From positions 1 to 46,624 of the forward strand of contig JAHEZH010000028.1 of assembly GCA_023251155.1 (NCBI GenBank): a DNA stretch of 46,624 nucleotides, read 5' to 3'. A model generated the notes under the pieces. The model worked only from the letters and a program-made list of their open reading frames with translations, was not told the DNA's origin and ran no database searches. Source of the stretch: Flammeovirgaceae bacterium. Lineage in GTDB: Bacteria > Bacteroidota > Bacteroidia > Cytophagales > Cyclobacteriaceae. How positions within the stretch are numbered: the first letter of the stretch is position 1; each line of letters opens with the position of its first letter. Positions 45,310-46,624 of the stretch are shown here, in pieces. The translations under genes and the position numbers were made by a program.

Positions 45310-46624
45310 TTATTCGCTTCTCAACGAATTCACCGGATTAACCAGTGCCGCACGGATGGATTGATAACTGATGGTGCCGATCGCAATGGATAGCGCAGCT
45401 AATCCTGCCAATACAAAAATCCACGGCTGAATCTCCAAATGGTAGGCAAAACCTTCCAGCCATTTATTCATGACATACCACGCTGGCGGAGTAGCGATGA
45501 GCATGGAGACAAGTACCAGTAGGACAAAGTCTTTGGACAACAGCGCCACAATGCTGTTCACATTCGCGCCCAGCACTTTTCTGATACCGATCTCTTTGGT
45601 GCGTTGCTCTGCGGTGTAAGTAGCCAGCCCCAGCAATCCAAGAGATGCTATTAAAATTGCCAGACAGGAAAACGTGGTGAATAGTTGACGGAAAGTGAAA
45701 TCCGTTTTGTACTGACGATTGAAATCATCATCCAGAAAACTATAAATGAAAGGACGATGTGGCGCAAGTCTATTCCAAACTTGTTCGACCTGCTCAATGG
45801 TCGCTGCTATGTTATTCGATTTGATCTTGAGTGTCATGAAACGACAATCGTAAGGCGACATTGGTAGAGTCAATGGCTCTACCTTGTTATGCAATGAAGT
45901 AAAATTAAAATCCGCTACTACTCCAATCACTTCTCCTTTGCGGCCCCACTGTTCATATCGCTTACCAATAATGTCAGATGGATTTTTATAGCCGTATTGT
46001 TTTGCGGTAGCTTCATTGATTACTATTCCTCCCGTAGTATCTGTAGGATGCTCCGCGGAATACGACCTGCCTGCCACCAGTTTCAGATTAAAGTGAGGAA
46101 TAAAATCTTTTCCTACCTGAAAAATCGCCTGTCCGAAATATTTGAACTCACCATCAGCTGTTTCTATTCCGGTCCCTGCATTGGGGAAATAACCTCCGGG
46201 AACACTACGTGTGAAAGCCGATGACACCACCGAAGGAATAGCTCCCATTTCGGTTCTCAGTGCTTCTCGTTTATCATTCACCGCTCCATCATAATTGTAG
46301 TCCAGAATTAACTGTCGTTCTTTATCAAAGCCAAGATTCTTATCGAGAACATGATTCATCTGAAAATACACGATGAGCGTTCCTGCTATCAATGCAATGG
46401 AAAGACTGAATTGAAAAACAACCAGTACTCGTCTCAGATTGGTCCCGCTCCTTCCCGACTTCGACATTCCTTTTAGAACTTTCACAGGATTAAAAGAGGA
46501 GAGCACAAACGAAGGATAAGAACCAGCCGCCAATCCAATAAGGACCATCATACCTAAAATGATCACACTAGTTTGTGTGTTGATAAATTTCTGAATGAAA
46601 AAGACCTTGCCGGTAAAGTTACCC
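45310..46624 (-). CDS. FtsX/MacB-type ABC transporter permease, 5' end beyond window
   Basis: The frame is open from the window end at 46624 to the stop at 45310, about 438 residues, so this is the C-terminal half of a longer protein; the GTG at 46564-46566 is an internal Val, not a start. Visible parts are an FtsX unit with VLIGLAAGSYPSFVLSSFNP followed by VKVLKGM. A helix RVLVVFQFSLSIALIAGTLI opens the second half, then a periplasmic MacB-like core (about residues 60-290) and a final three-helix FtsX unit with TAEQRTKEIGIRKVLGANVN. It is very similar in layout to the downstream permease, 14 bases away, and the two probably form an operon of paralogues continuing beyond the window. Confidence 0.9.
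   Translation of the reverse strand, partial: GNFTGKVFFIQKFINTQTSVIILGMMVLIGLAAGSYPSFVLSSFNPVKVLKGMSKSGRSGTNLRRVLVVFQFSLSIALIAGTLIVYFQMNHVLDKNLGFDKERQLILDYNYDGAVNDKREALRTEMGAIPSVVSSAFTRSVPGGYFPNAGTGIETADGEFKYFGQAIFQVGKDFIPHFNLKLVAGRSYSAEHPTDTTGGIVINEATAKQYGYKNPSDIIGKRYEQWGRKGEVIGVVADFNFTSLHNKVEPLTLPMSPYDCRFMTLKIKSNNIAATIEQVEQVWNRLAPHRPFIYSFLDDDFNRQYKTDFTFRQLFTTFSCLAILIASLGLLGLATYTAEQRTKEIGIRKVLGANVNSIVALLSKDFVLLVLVSMLIATPPAWYVMNKWLEGFAYHLEIQPWIFVLAGLAALSIAIGTISYQSIRAALVNPVNSLRSE

Overview
The window looks like a chromosomal stretch from a member of the Bacteroidota, most likely order Cytophagales. Supporting signs are a 2936-residue secreted protein ending in a type A type IX secretion (T9SS) sorting domain, a DUF2723/GT117 membrane glycosyltransferase, TPR sensor kinases with a periplasmic N-terminus, a Bacteroidota-type small histone H1-like protein, FtsX permeases with a prefix domain, little Shine-Dalgarno use, and six perfect TAnnTTTG -7 promoter elements close upstream of genes. 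I cannot name family or genus. Coding density is very high. No gap between genes exceeds about 200 bases. I found no tRNA, rRNA, IS element, prophage or CRISPR array.

Layout. 1-3828 (minus): two TPR signalling proteins, the second cut by the window edge. 4026-7237 (plus): an SPFH/prohibitin protein, citrate synthase, an acyl-CoA-binding protein and RsmE. 7240-16050 (minus): the giant T9SS surface protein, built of three related blocks. 16168-19641 (plus): ligA, a DUF6913-like protein and dapA. 19692-21216 (minus): a histone-like protein and an alpha-oxoamine synthase (sphingoid or sulfonolipid-type chemistry). 21415-25811 (plus): an orphan biotin carboxylase, DUF1015, Maf and a CPBP protein with altered catalytic motifs. 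25879-33022 (minus): a GT4 glycosyltransferase, inorganic pyrophosphatase, a MacA/HlyD adaptor and TolC pair, a lone serine dehydratase beta subunit, thyA and an unknown secreted protein. 33205-35736 (plus): an ECF sigma factor, a four-helix membrane partner and a serine hydrolase. 35834-38902 (minus): the DUF2723 protein. 39084-41019 (plus): a histidine kinase/response regulator pair. 41212-46624 (minus): DUF1569, VOC and AraC genes downstream of two large FtsX-type permeases, the first running off the window end.

Most genes are housekeeping or common Bacteroidota accessory genes, and no cluster here is clearly a new multi-gene system. The points most worth a second look are small-scale. An intrinsic terminator sits 5 bases before the acyl-CoA-binding protein start. 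Structured or repeat-bearing leaders precede sdaAB, thyA and araC. A 31-codon upstream ORF with a twin Shine-Dalgarno overlaps the SPFH start. An in-frame ATG-stop-ATG begins the sigma factor. Protein-level points are the CPBP protein lacking canonical residues, the oxoamine synthase of uncertain product, and the three-block surface protein.
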